Positions 11,141 to 19,972 of a DNA stretch of 64,000 nt are shown in pieces. How positions within the stretch are numbered: position 1 is the first letter of the stretch; each line of letters starts with the position of its first letter. The notes below the pieces were generated by a model. That model was not told the origin of the DNA. It made no database searches and was given only the letters and a program-made list of their open reading frames with translations. Origin of the DNA: Flavobacterium turcicum. Lineage in GTDB: Bacteria > Bacteroidota > Bacteroidia > Flavobacteriales > Flavobacteriaceae. Both the position numbers and the translations under genes were made by a program. The stretch lies in NCBI RefSeq assembly GCF_011365745.1, contig NZ_JAAOBY010000005.1, positions 186,001 to 250,000 of the forward strand, written 5' to 3'.

Positions 11141-14113
11141 ATGCAGAATAAAGGACTGATTAAATTTTTTGCAATTCTATTTGCACTGGTAAGTATTTAC
11201 CAACTTTCTTTCACTTTTGTGGCCAATAACATCAAAGGTGATGCTAAAGTTTTTGCGGGAGACAATCCTGATAAAGAGTTGAAATATTTAGATTCTATTG
11301 GTAAAGAGAAGATATTGGATCTTGGTTTTACTGATTTCACTTATGATGAAATTAAAAACAAGCAAATCAACAAAGGACTTGACTTAGAAGGAGGAATTAA
11401 CGTAATTCTTCAAATTTCTATTAAAGACGTTTTGAAAGGTTTATCTAATAACTCAAAAAACCCAGTTTTTAATAAGTCTTTGGCAGATGCTACTGCAAAT
11501 AAAGAAGGAAACAAAACTTATTTAGATAAGTTTTTTGAAGCTTTCGAAGCAAACTCTAAGGGAACTGTAAAATTAGCTTCTCCAGATATCTTCGCAAACA
11601 GATCATTGCAAGGTGAAGGTGGTGTTAGTTTTCAAATGTCAGATTCTGATGTTCAAAAAGTAATCAAAAGAAAAGTAGATGAGTCTATCGAAAGTGCTTT
11701 TAAAGTATTAAGAGAGCGTATTGACAAATTTGGTGTGACACAACCAAACATCCAAAAATTAGGAGAAACAGGAAGAATTCTTGTAGAACTTCCTGGTGCT
11801 AAAGATGTAGATAGAATTAAAAAATTATTAGGTGGTAAAGCACAACTTGAATTTTGGGAAACCTACAATGTTCAAGAAGTTGGAAACTTTTTAGTGGCTG
11901 CTAACGAAGCATTGAAAAAAACAGAGGTTGCTAAAACGGAAGCAAAACCAATTGTTAAAGATTCATTGAGTGCTTTGTTGACTGATACAAAAGATTCAGC
12001 TGCAACTAAAAAAGGAAACAATCCATTATTTGACAAAATTGTTGGTCAAGGCGGTGGACCAGTTTTAGGTTTATTTGCTCCAAAAGATACAGCTACAATC
12101 AACGCGTATTTCAAGAGACAAGATATTAAAATTCTTTTACCAGCGGCTTTAACTTACGCTAAGTTTGTTTGGGGAAAACCATTAAAAATTACTGACGACA
12201 AACAAAAACAAGTTGAAGTAGTTGAATTGTATGCTCTTAAAGGGAACAGAGACAATGCGCCAGCAATGTTAGGTGCTGTAGTTACTGATGCAAAAGATAC
12301 TTTTGATCAATTGGGTAAACCAGCTGTTTCTATGCAAATGAATGCACAAGGAGCTAAAGGTTGGGAAGAATTAACAGGAAGAGCTTTTACTCAAAAAAGC
12401 AACATTGCAATTGTTTTAGATAACGTAGTTTATTCTGCTCCGGGTGTTTCTAGTGGTCCAATTGCTGGAGGAAGATCTGAAATTTCAGGTGCTTTTGATG
12501 TTACTGAAACTAAAGATTTAGCTAACGTTTTAAATGCAGGTAAATTACCAGCTTCTGCTGATATCGTACAATCTACTGTAGTAGGGCCTTCATTAGGACA
12601 AGCGTCTATTGATGCGGGATTAATTTCATCTATAATCGGATTTTTATTAGTTTGTTTCTGGATGGTTTTCTATTACGGAAAAGCAGGTTGGTACGCTAAT
12701 TTAGCTTTGCTATTGAACTTGTTGTTCTTATTTGGAATTATGGCAAGTTTTGGTTTTGTATTGACATTGCCAGGTATTGCAGGTATCGTTTTAACATTAG
12801 GAACAGCAGTTGATGCGAATATCATTATCTACGAAAGAGCTAAGGAAGAATTGCGTGATGGTAAAACTTTATCAGAAGCAGTAGTTTCGGCTTACGGATG
12901 GCATGGTGCAATGCGTTCTATCATTGATGCAAACGTTACTCACGTGTTAACTGGTGCAATTTTGTTCATCTTTGGAACAGGACCAATCAAAGGATTTGCT
13001 TTAACGTTACTTATTGGTATTGCAACTTCATTGTTTACTTCTATTTTCATTGCAAGAATCTTTATTGATAAAAACATTGCAGGAAAGGCTGATTTAACTT
13101 TCTGTACTAACATGACTAAAAACTGGTTCACTAACTTTAATTACGATTTCATCAAAATTAAAAAGTTTACTTATGTTTTCTCTTCATTAGTAGTAGTGGT
13201 AAGTTTGATTTCTATCTTCTTCGTTAACGGTTTAGATCAAGGTGTAGATTTTGTTGGAGGTAGAACTTTCCAAGTAAAATTTGAAAAACCAGTTGACGCA
13301 GCTGTTGTTTCTGAAGAATTATCAGCTGCATTTGGAACTCCTGTAGAAGCTAAAGTATTAGGTGATGACGATCAGTTGAAAATTACAACTAAATATAAAA
13401 TTCAAGAGGATGGTATTGCGGTTGATAAAGAAGTGAATGAGAAATTATACAAAGCTTTAGCTAAGTATTATCCAAATACATCTTACGATAAATTTACGAA
13501 TACATTTGATGGTAAAAAAGTAGGGGTATTGCAAGCTTCAAAAGTTGGTGCTTCTATCTCTGAGGATATCAAAACCAATTCATATTGGGCTGTACTTGGT
13601 GCATTAGCAGTAATCTTTTTATATCTAATGATTTCTTTCCGTAAATGGCAATATTCATTAGGTGCGATTGCAGCAGTTGCGCATGACGTTATCTTCGTAT
13701 TAGGAATTTACTCTTTATGTTACAAATTTATGCCTTTCCACATGGAAATGGACCAGCACTTCATTGCAGCTATCTTAACTGTTATTGGATACTCTATGAA
13801 TGATACTGTAATTGTATTTGATAGAATTCGTGAGTTTATCTTAGGAAAACGTAAAGGTACTTTTGATAGTATTGTAAACGCTTCGATTAACACTACGTTG
13901 TCAAGAACTTTAAATACTTCATTAACGATGATCTTGGTATTGTTGACAATGTTCCTTTTTGGAGGTGAGTCAATCAGAGGATTTATCTTTGCAATGTTAG
14001 TGGGTATTATCGTAGGTACTTATTCTTCTTTATTTATTGCAACTCCAGTAGTTGTTGATACTTTCACAAAAGAGGATAAAGATGCTATTGAAAAAGAACA
14101 CGCTGCTGCATAG
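11141..14113 (+). CDS. secDF: Protein translocase subunit SecDF (fusion)
   Basis: Membrane component that uses proton-motive force to help SecYEG export proteins. The 990-residue protein is a natural SecD-SecF fusion, the usual form in Bacteroidota. One membrane helix near residues 7-28 is followed by a large periplasmic domain with GLDLEGGINVIL (SecD motif, about residue 80) and the P1 head; the first RND half has five helices, including GTAVDANIIIYERAKEELR. The SecF half starts near residue 665, with GVDFVGGRTFQV and the motif YSMNDTVIVFDRIRE near 885. Both conserved Asp-containing helices for proton use are present. It stands alone with its own promoter and terminator. Confidence 0.96.
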   Translation: MQNKGLIKFFAILFALVSIYQLSFTFVANNIKGDAKVFAGDNPDKELKYLDSIGKEKILDLGFTDFTYDEIKNKQINKGLDLEGGINVILQISIKDVLKGLSNNSKNPVFNKSLADATANKEGNKTYLDKFFEAFEANSKGTVKLASPDIFANRSLQGEGGVSFQMSDSDVQKVIKRKVDESIESAFKVLRERIDKFGVTQPNIQKLGETGRILVELPGAKDVDRIKKLLGGKAQLEFWETYNVQEVGNFLVAANEALKKTEVAKTEAKPIVKDSLSALLTDTKDSAATKKGNNPLFDKIVGQGGGPVLGLFAPKDTATINAYFKRQDIKILLPAALTYAKFVWGKPLKITDDKQKQVEVVELYALKGNRDNAPAMLGAVVTDAKDTFDQLGKPAVSMQMNAQGAKGWEELTGRAFTQKSNIAIVLDNVVYSAPGVSSGPIAGGRSEISGAFDVTETKDLANVLNAGKLPASADIVQSTVVGPSLGQASIDAGLISSIIGFLLVCFWMVFYYGKAGWYANLALLLNLLFLFGIMASFGFVLTLPGIAGIVLTLGTAVDANIIIYERAKEELRDGKTLSEAVVSAYGWHGAMRSIIDANVTHVLTGAILFIFGTGPIKGFALTLLIGIATSLFTSIFIARIFIDKNIAGKADLTFCTNMTKNWFTNFNYDFIKIKKFTYVFSSLVVVVSLISIFFVNGLDQGVDFVGGRTFQVKFEKPVDAAVVSEELSAAFGTPVEAKVLGDDDQLKITTKYKIQEDGIAVDKEVNEKLYKALAKYYPNTSYDKFTNTFDGKKVGVLQASKVGASISEDIKTNSYWAVLGALAVIFLYLMISFRKWQYSLGAIAAVAHDVIFVLGIYSLCYKFMPFHMEMDQHFIAAILTVIGYSMNDTVIVFDRIREFILGKRKGTFDSIVNASINTTLSRTLNTSLTMILVLLTMFLFGGESIRGFIFAMLVGIIVGTYSSLFIATPVVVDTFTKEDKDAIEKEHAAA

Positions 14114-14133
14114 TTTGCGCAAGTAATTAATAG

Positions 14134-14167
14134 TAAAAAGGTTCAACGAGAGTTGAACCTTTTTTTA
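14134..14167 (+). terminator. Terminator after secDF
   Basis: Strong hairpin AAAGGTTCAAC / GTTGAACCTTT with a 4-base loop and seven T residues. Confidence 0.9.
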
Positions 14168-14213
14168 TGCTTTGATTTTAATTTTACTATATTTAATTTT
14201 TACAAGATAATCT

Positions 14214-14843
14214 ATGCTAGGTCAAAAATCTTATCGAATCGTACTTGTTATTTGCATCTGTATATTCTCTGGTTCGGTTGTTCGTAGTCAATCAGTTTTT
14301 CGTCCCGCTTCAATTGGGTTTGCTGTTGGTACAGGTTCTGAGTTTAAAAATCGGAATTACAGTCATAGCGCTGAGTTTGTAAAGTTGGAGTTGTTGTATC
14401 CGCTTATGAGTAAAAAATCTATCGGATTAGAGTTGTTAATTCAACCCGAATTTAATAACGCTAAACATCAAATGCTGAACATCTTTTTTGTTAAACCAGA
14501 AACGCCCAATTATGAGGATTTACGAGCGCTTTACAGTCAAAATAGGACAGTTAATAGTTATATTTTAAATGTAGGCGGATTACTCAGGAAACAATTATCT
14601 TCCTCAGCAAGTTGTTATGTTTTGTTGAGTGTAGGGCCAATGTATACCAATACGCATACGGAACGTCTATCCAAGGGTTTCGCCTTTTCAGATGTTTTGG
14701 CTATTGGATTTTCGTATAAAATAAAGTCCGTTACTGTTGATCTTCGACCAAGTGTACAACATCAGTCAAATGCGGGTCTTGGTGCTCCAAATGCAGGCTA
14801 TAACATCAAAAATATAGAGTTGAGTTGTGCTTTTCAATTGTAG
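14214..14843 (+). CDS. PagL-like lipid A deacylase / acyloxyacyl hydrolase family protein
   Basis: Outer-membrane protein of 209 residues with an N-terminal signal (hydrophobic residues 9-22, cleavage likely near VRSQS) and alternating beta strands. The stretch VQHQSNAGLGAPNAGYN near residues 181-197 matches the catalytic H-x-S-N-A pattern of PagL, where His and Ser act with an acidic residue to remove the 3-O acyl chain of lipid A. The protein is slightly longer than PagL of Pseudomonas. The activity is predicted from this motif; the exact acyl position is not known. It ends convergently with lgt, sharing a bidirectional terminator. Confidence 0.75.
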   Translation: MLGQKSYRIVLVICICIFSGSVVRSQSVFRPASIGFAVGTGSEFKNRNYSHSAEFVKLELLYPLMSKKSIGLELLIQPEFNNAKHQMLNIFFVKPETPNYEDLRALYSQNRTVNSYILNVGGLLRKQLSSSASCYVLLSVGPMYTNTHTERLSKGFAFSDVLAIGFSYKIKSVTVDLRPSVQHQSNAGLGAPNAGYNIKNIELSCAFQL

Positions 14844-14848
14844 TCAAA

Positions 14849-14890
14849 AAAAAGCGCTAATCCTTTTGTGAGGGATTAGCGCTTTAAATT
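14849..14890. terminator. Bidirectional terminator between the PagL-like gene and lgt
   Basis: A 13-bp perfect stem AAAGCGCTAATCC / GGATTAGCGCTTT with an A run on the left and T-rich sequence on the right; it serves both convergent genes. Confidence 0.88.
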
Positions 14891-14904
14891 TTTTGTAATT
14901 TATT

Positions 14905-15828
14905 TTATTTAAGTTCTCTTTGAGCGGTGATTACAAAATACAAACCAATCAGTACAAAAGGAATACTTAACCACTGTCCTGTTGAAAATAAGCCGAGAGC
15001 ACTTTCAAATCCACCTTGGCTTTCTTTTACCGACTCCACTACAAAACGTACCGAGAACAATAATACCAAAAACATTCCGAACAAATAGCCAGTGTATTTG
15101 CGTTTGTCAGTTTTCCAATACAAGAAAAATAAAATGGCAAATACAAATATGTAACTAAATGCTTCGTACAGTTGTGTAGGATGGCTGCTTGGTACTTGCT
15201 CTAATAAATTTGCGAATTTAGGATCCGTGGCAATAGCTGTATAAGCTTCTTTAGGATTTGCAATTTGTGTGTTATTAACCGCATCTTGTGGACTAAAATG
15301 GTCTTTTATGAATTTAATTCCGAATGCAGAATCAGTTGCGTTACCAATAATTTCAGAGTTAAAAAAATTACCCAAACGTACAAAGATAGCACCACTAGCC
15401 ACTGGAATAACAACACGATCTAAAATCCAAAGTTGAGGTCGCTTCAAAATATTTTTGCTATAAAAGTACATGGCTATTATGATTGAAATTGCCGCACCGT
15501 GACTCGCTAATCCTTGGTAGCCTGTAAACTCAAAGCTTGGACTTAAGCGGAATGGTAGTATAATTTCAGGTAAATGGTTGCGGTAGTATTCCCAATCATA
15601 GAAAAACACATGACCCAAACGAGCTCCAGCCAAAGTAGCAAGTACTGTCCAGATGAAAAGTGAATCTAGTTTTTCAATTGATTCTCCTTCACGAACAAAT
15701 ATATGTTTCATGATGTACCAACCTAAACCAAATGCAATTACAAACATTAAGCTGTAAAAGCGTATGGTGAAAAATCCTAAATCGATTCCCTCTGAAGGAT
15801 TCCAAACAATGGTTAAAGCGTGTGTCAT
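14905..15828 (-). CDS. lgt: Prolipoprotein diacylglyceryl transferase
   Basis: Inner-membrane enzyme that transfers diacylglycerol from phosphatidylglycerol to the lipobox Cys, the first step of lipoprotein maturation. The 307-residue protein has about seven hydrophobic segments. Visible family motifs are GARLGHVFFYDW (near residue 68), GLASHGAAISI with the essential His (near 106) and the Lgt signature RLGNFFNSEIIG (near 152), and HPTQLYEAF near 217. Many lipoproteins in this window need it. It is the last gene of a likely cysS-yidD-lgt operon, 51 bp after the yidD stop. Confidence 0.95.
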   Translation of the reverse strand: MTHALTIVWNPSEGIDLGFFTIRFYSLMFVIAFGLGWYIMKHIFVREGESIEKLDSLFIWTVLATLAGARLGHVFFYDWEYYRNHLPEIILPFRLSPSFEFTGYQGLASHGAAISIIIAMYFYSKNILKRPQLWILDRVVIPVASGAIFVRLGNFFNSEIIGNATDSAFGIKFIKDHFSPQDAVNNTQIANPKEAYTAIATDPKFANLLEQVPSSHPTQLYEAFSYIFVFAILFFLYWKTDKRKYTGYLFGMFLVLLFSVRFVVESVKESQGGFESALGLFSTGQWLSIPFVLIGLYFVITAQRELK

Positions 15829-15879
15829 AGTGTTTTTGTATTCTGTTAAATAGAGTTTATTTGTTATCTATTATTCTTT

Positions 15880-16122
15880 TTATTTTTTTGGTTGGCTTTC
15901 AGGAACAGGATCATAGCCTGTTGGTCCCCAAGGATTACAGCGTGAAATTCGTTTTAATCCTAAAAAACCACCATAAAACAAGCCGTGTTTTTGCAAAGAT
16001 TGAATCATGTACGAACTGCAAGTAGGTTCAAAACGACAAGCAGCAGGCGTAAAAGGAGATATCGCGGTTTGATAAAATCGCACCAATAATACAAATGGTA
16101 AAATCAATATTTTAGATACCAT
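15880..16122 (-). CDS. yidD: Membrane protein insertion efficiency factor YidD
   Basis: Small protein (80 residues) that aids YidC-dependent membrane insertion. It has an amphipathic N terminus ([18 protein letters not shown]) and the family core [19 protein letters not shown] followed by [14 protein letters not shown] and GYDPVP, with the conserved Cys residues. I place the start at 16122 and not 45 bases upstream, because the family starts here and a good Shine-Dalgarno-like AAAGGATCACT lies just before this ATG. It sits 50 bp downstream of cysS and upstream of lgt on the same strand. Confidence 0.93.
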   Translation of the reverse strand: MVSKILILPFVLLVRFYQTAISPFTPAACRFEPTCSSYMIQSLQKHGLFYGGFLGLKRISRCNPWGPTGYDPVPESQPKK

Positions 16123-16172
16123 AGTGATCCTTTCTTTTGATTGTAACGCTTTAGCAAATAAAAGCAATTCCT

Positions 16173-17651
16173 TTAAATGCTAAAAGTTGTTCCTTCTTTC
16201 CCGTCTTTCAACTGAATTCCTAAAGCCAATAATTTATCTCTAATTTGGTCTGATAGAGCAAAGTTTTTATTCTCTCTGGCTTGCTTACGCATTTCAATTA
16301 GTAGCGAAATTGTTCCCTCTAACTTATCGTTCTTGCTATCAGAAACTTTTTCATCCTCTAAACCAAGCACATCGTATACGAAGGCATTCATAGTTTGCTT
16401 CAAAGTTTCTAAATCAGCTGCGTTTAAAATTTCTTTTCCATCTTTCAATAAATTGATAAAGCGTACTCCTTCAAATAAATGTGCGATTAAAATTGGCGTA
16501 TTAAAGTCGTCATTCATTGCATCGTAGCACGATTGTTTCCATTCGGCAATAGCTAATGAACTTGTATTGCTTGCAGAAAGTGTTGCTAATGCACTCATGG
16601 CTTCCATCAATCTTTTGTATCCTTTTTCAGCCGCAACAATAGCATCATCTGAGAAATCTAAAATACTACGGTAATGCGCTTGTAGCATAAAAAAGCGTGC
16701 TACTGCTGCAGAGAAAGCTTTACTTAAAATCGTATTTTCGCCAGTCAAAATTTCTCTTGGCAAAATATTATTTCCAGTAGATTTGGCCATTTTTTTACCA
16801 TTCAACGTAAGCATGTTTGCGTGCATCCAATAATTCACGGGCGTTTGTCCGGTACAAGCTTCGTTTTGTGCTATTTCGCATTCATGATGTGGGAATTTCA
16901 AATCCATTCCGCCACCGTGTATGTCAAAATGATTTCCCAAATATTTAGTGCTCATAGCAGTACATTCAAGGTGCCATCCTGGAAAACCATCGCTCCAAGG
17001 CGAAGGCCATCTCATAATGTGCTGTGGTTCTGCTTTTTTCCAAAGTGCAAAATCTTGTGGGTTGCGCTTGTCCCTTTGTCCGTCAAGATCACGAGTATTG
17101 GCAAGCATGTCTTCAATATTTCGACCGCTCAACCTACCGTAATGATTGGTTTCATTGAATTTTACAACATCAAAATACACCGAGCCATTTGCTTCATATC
17201 CAATTCCATTTGCAATGATAGTCTTAATAATTTCTATCTGCTCGATAATATGCCCGGTTGCCGTTGGCTCAATGCTTGGTGGCAAAAAGTTAAAAGCGCT
17301 TAAAATATCATGAAAATCAACGGTGTAGCGTTGCACTACTTCCATTGGTTCCAATTGTTCCAAACGAGCTTTTTTGGCAATTTTATCTTCGCCCTCATCT
17401 ACATCATCAACAATATGACCAACATCTGTAATATTTCGAACATAGCGCACTTTGTACTCTAAATGCTGAAAATACCTAAAAATGATATCAAACGACATAA
17501 AGGTACGCACGTTTCCTAAATGCACATTGCTGTACACCGTAGGACCGCACACATACATTCCTACATTTCCTTCGGTGATAGGTGTAAATGTTTCTTTTTC
17601 TCCTGAAAGAGAATTGTATATTTTAATAGCTTGCGTTTCGTATAAAGGCAT
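16173..17651 (-). CDS. cysS: Cysteine--tRNA ligase
   Basis: Charges tRNA-Cys. The 492-residue class I synthetase has the zinc and HIGH region [13 protein letters not shown] (near residue 34), the conserved [10 protein letters not shown] (near 220) and [18 protein letters not shown] (near 240) with zinc ligands, the KMSKS motif as KKMAKSTGN (near 280), and a helical DALR-type C-terminal region. It is the first gene of a likely cysS-yidD-lgt operon. An unusual dispersed repeat (17661-17745) lies only 10 bp before its start codon, so the element may be part of the mRNA leader. Confidence 0.96.
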   Translation of the reverse strand: MPLYETQAIKIYNSLSGEKETFTPITEGNVGMYVCGPTVYSNVHLGNVRTFMSFDIIFRYFQHLEYKVRYVRNITDVGHIVDDVDEGEDKIAKKARLEQLEPMEVVQRYTVDFHDILSAFNFLPPSIEPTATGHIIEQIEIIKTIIANGIGYEANGSVYFDVVKFNETNHYGRLSGRNIEDMLANTRDLDGQRDKRNPQDFALWKKAEPQHIMRWPSPWSDGFPGWHLECTAMSTKYLGNHFDIHGGGMDLKFPHHECEIAQNEACTGQTPVNYWMHANMLTLNGKKMAKSTGNNILPREILTGENTILSKAFSAAVARFFMLQAHYRSILDFSDDAIVAAEKGYKRLMEAMSALATLSASNTSSLAIAEWKQSCYDAMNDDFNTPILIAHLFEGVRFINLLKDGKEILNAADLETLKQTMNAFVYDVLGLEDEKVSDSKNDKLEGTISLLIEMRKQARENKNFALSDQIRDKLLALGIQLKDGKEGTTFSI

Positions 17652-17660
17652 TTTGTTTTT

Positions 17661-17745
17661 TTTAGGAGCTGTTTCCTGCTTTTCGTTTCAATCTTTATAT
17701 TTTTAAGAAAAAATATAAAGGATTTCCACTACAATCAGGGCTATG
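17661..17745 (-). repeat. Dispersed intergenic repeat copy R1 (class B)
   Basis: Class B copy read on the minus strand: left end ATAGCCCTGATTGTAGTGG, a variable central hairpin (CTTTATATTTTT with its complement, 17693-17720), then a right end containing AACGAAAAGCAGGAAAC. It shares both ends, but not the hairpin, with copies at 39997, 43222 and 54651. It starts 10 bp upstream of cysS. Confidence 0.8.
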
Positions 17746-17775
17746 GTTTAGCAGTCTAATTACGACCTAACTAAT

Positions 17776-18447
17776 TTAGAATTTTGTTTCTAATTTGATG
17801 TAATCTAAAAATTCTCTACGCGTTACTGTATCTTTAAATTTCCCACCAAATTCAGAGGTTACTGTGCTACTCTCGATATCACTAATTCCTCTTGAGTTTA
17901 CACATAGGTGTTTAGCATCAATCACACAAGCAACGTCTTCGGTACCCAAAGCTTGTTGCAACTCTTGTACTATTTGCATCGTTAAACGCTCTTGAACTTG
18001 TGGTCTTTTTGCATAATACTCAACAATACGATTCATTTTAGATAATCCAATTACGGTACCATTTGAAATGTATGCCACATGAGCTCTACCGATAATTGGC
18101 AATAAATGATGCTCACAAGTAGAGTAAACAATAATGTTTTTTTCTACCAGCATTTCACCGTATTTGTAGTTGTTGTCAAAAGTAGATGCTTTTGGTTTTT
18201 TATTTGGATTTAAACCTCCAAAAATTTCCTTTACAAACATCTTTGCCACGCGATTAGGCGTGCCTTTTAAACTATCATCTGTCAAATCCATTCCTAAAGT
18301 TTGTAGAATGTTTTCGACATCTTTTTTAATCTTTTCAATTTTATCATCATCAGAAAGTGCAAAGGCATCCTCTCTTATTGGGTTTTTAGCTGATAAGCTT
18401 ACGTGATTATCGCCTATTTCGTCTTGAAATTCTTCGTTTTTTATCAT
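17776..18447 (-). CDS. folE: GTP cyclohydrolase I
   Basis: First enzyme of tetrahydrofolate/pterin synthesis, converting GTP to dihydroneopterin triphosphate. The 223-residue protein carries the zinc and active-site region STCEHHLLPIIGRAHVAYI (near residue 113), GLSKMNRIVEYYAKRPQVQERLT, and the second Cys in IDAKHLCVNSRG. The N-terminal 45 residues are a poorly conserved acidic extension. I use the ATG at 18447; the in-frame TTG three codons upstream is less likely. It lies 124 bp upstream of cysS on the same strand, separated by repeat R1. Confidence 0.94.
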   Translation of the reverse strand: MIKNEEFQDEIGDNHVSLSAKNPIREDAFALSDDDKIEKIKKDVENILQTLGMDLTDDSLKGTPNRVAKMFVKEIFGGLNPNKKPKASTFDNNYKYGEMLVEKNIIVYSTCEHHLLPIIGRAHVAYISNGTVIGLSKMNRIVEYYAKRPQVQERLTMQIVQELQQALGTEDVACVIDAKHLCVNSRGISDIESSTVTSEFGGKFKDTVTRREFLDYIKLETKF

Positions 18448-18584
18448 TAAATGCAACTATTATAGTGGGTGTATTTATTTGAGCGGTAAAGATAAATAAT
18501 AAAAATTTAAGAATTTCTATAGCGTACACTATTTAAGACTTCTTTATCGCTTTGCAACTGTAGTATTTTATTTGTATAAAATAA

Positions 18585-18617
18585 AAAAAGGCAATAGCGT
18601 GTTGCTATTGCCTTTTT
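18585..18617 (-). terminator. Terminator after the aminotransferase gene
   Basis: Stem AAAAAGGCAATAGC / GCTATTGCCTTTTT with a 5-base loop, 23 bp past the aminotransferase stop on the minus strand; the same hairpin insulates folE. Confidence 0.85.
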
Positions 18618-18639
18618 GAAATCATTAGTTTTTAACTAT

Positions 18640-19845
18640 TTATTTTTTTTGAACCAGAGCTTGGTAGGCAGGAATTGCTGCTTTTAAAATGCGAACCGCA
18701 CTTATCAAATCGTCTTTTTTCAAAACATAAGCAATTCGAACTTGATTTAAACCTACGCCTGGAGTCGAGTAGAATCCGGCGGCAGGAGCAACCATAACAG
18801 TTTCGCCGTTTAGGTCGTAACTTTCAAGTAACCATTGTGCAAAAGCATCTGCATTGTCAATTGGTAGTTGTGCAATACAGTAAAAAGCTCCTTTTGGCTT
18901 ACTGATAATTACGCCTTCAATTTGGCTTAACTCCTCAATCAATGTATCGCGACGCTCTCTGTACTCAGCAATCACTTCGTCAAAATAGCTTTGTGGGGTG
19001 TCTAAAGCGGCTTCGGCTGCAATTTGTTCAATTGTTGGCGGACTCAATCTTGCTTGTGCAAATTTCATGGCCGCGTTCATTACTTCTTTGTTTTTTGAAA
19101 CCATGGCACCAATTCGTGCGCCGCACATGCTGTATCTTTTTGACACAGAATCAATCATAATAGCATGTTGCTCTAATCCAGGGATGTTCATCACTGAATA
19201 ATGTACATCACCATCATAGGTGAATTCACGGTACACCTCGTCAGAAATCAAAAACAAATCGTGTTTTTGAACCAACTCAGCCAATTGCATAATTTCTTCC
19301 TTTGAATACAAGTAACCCGTTGGATTTCCTGGATTACAAATCAAAATTGCTTTGGTTTTTGGAGTAATCAATTTTTCAAAATCAGCTACAGCTGGCAAAG
19401 AAAATCCGGTATCTATAGTTGAAATTACAGGTACAACAGTCACTCCTGATGCAGTTGAAAATCCGTTGTAATTAGCGTAAAATGGTTCTGGAATAATAAT
19501 TTCATCACCTTGATCCATAGTGCTACCAATAGTAAATAACAAAGCTTCTGAACCACCGGTTGTAATGATGATGTCTTCTTTGTTTACTGAAACACCTTGT
19601 TTGATATAAGATGCGCTCAATTTAGTTCTGTAACTTTCGTTACCAGCTGAGTGACTATATTCTAAAATAGTCAAGTCGATGTTTTTCACCGCTTCCATGG
19701 CAACTTCTGGAGTTTTTATGTCCGGTTGGCCAATGTTTAAATGAAATACTTTGTTCCCTTTTTTCTTTGCGATTTCAGCAAAAGGAACTAATTTTCGAAT
19801 AGGAGATTCAGGCATTTGTGTGCCTTTTTTTGATATTGTTGGCAT
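18640..19845 (-). CDS. Class I PLP-dependent aminotransferase (aspartate aminotransferase family)
   Basis: Cytoplasmic aminotransferase of 401 residues. Motifs: TTGGSEALLF (PLP phosphate region, near residue 95), CNPGNPTGYLYS (near 175), SDEVYREF (near 204) and the PLP-binding lysine in DSVSKRYSMCGARIG (Lys near 238), followed by NQVRIAYV at the C-terminal end with the substrate-carboxylate Arg. I start at the ATG at 19845 (MPTISKKGTQMPESPIRK), since the upstream extension is Lys/Arg-rich and unlike the family. Aspartate is the likely substrate by family, but other amino acids are possible. Confidence 0.9.
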   Translation of the reverse strand: MPTISKKGTQMPESPIRKLVPFAEIAKKKGNKVFHLNIGQPDIKTPEVAMEAVKNIDLTILEYSHSAGNESYRTKLSASYIKQGVSVNKEDIIITTGGSEALLFTIGSTMDQGDEIIIPEPFYANYNGFSTASGVTVVPVISTIDTGFSLPAVADFEKLITPKTKAILICNPGNPTGYLYSKEEIMQLAELVQKHDLFLISDEVYREFTYDGDVHYSVMNIPGLEQHAIMIDSVSKRYSMCGARIGAMVSKNKEVMNAAMKFAQARLSPPTIEQIAAEAALDTPQSYFDEVIAEYRERRDTLIEELSQIEGVIISKPKGAFYCIAQLPIDNADAFAQWLLESYDLNGETVMVAPAAGFYSTPGVGLNQVRIAYVLKKDDLISAVRILKAAIPAYQALVQKK

Positions 19846-19972
19846 AGTCTTTTTTTGTTGAATTGCAAATTTGCGATTTTTTTTCCGAACTAAATCCAAA
19901 TAAATGCTCTATCAATTGTTAAATCTGTATTTATCATGCTTTTATTTCTTAATTTTAAAGGAAAGTTAATTT

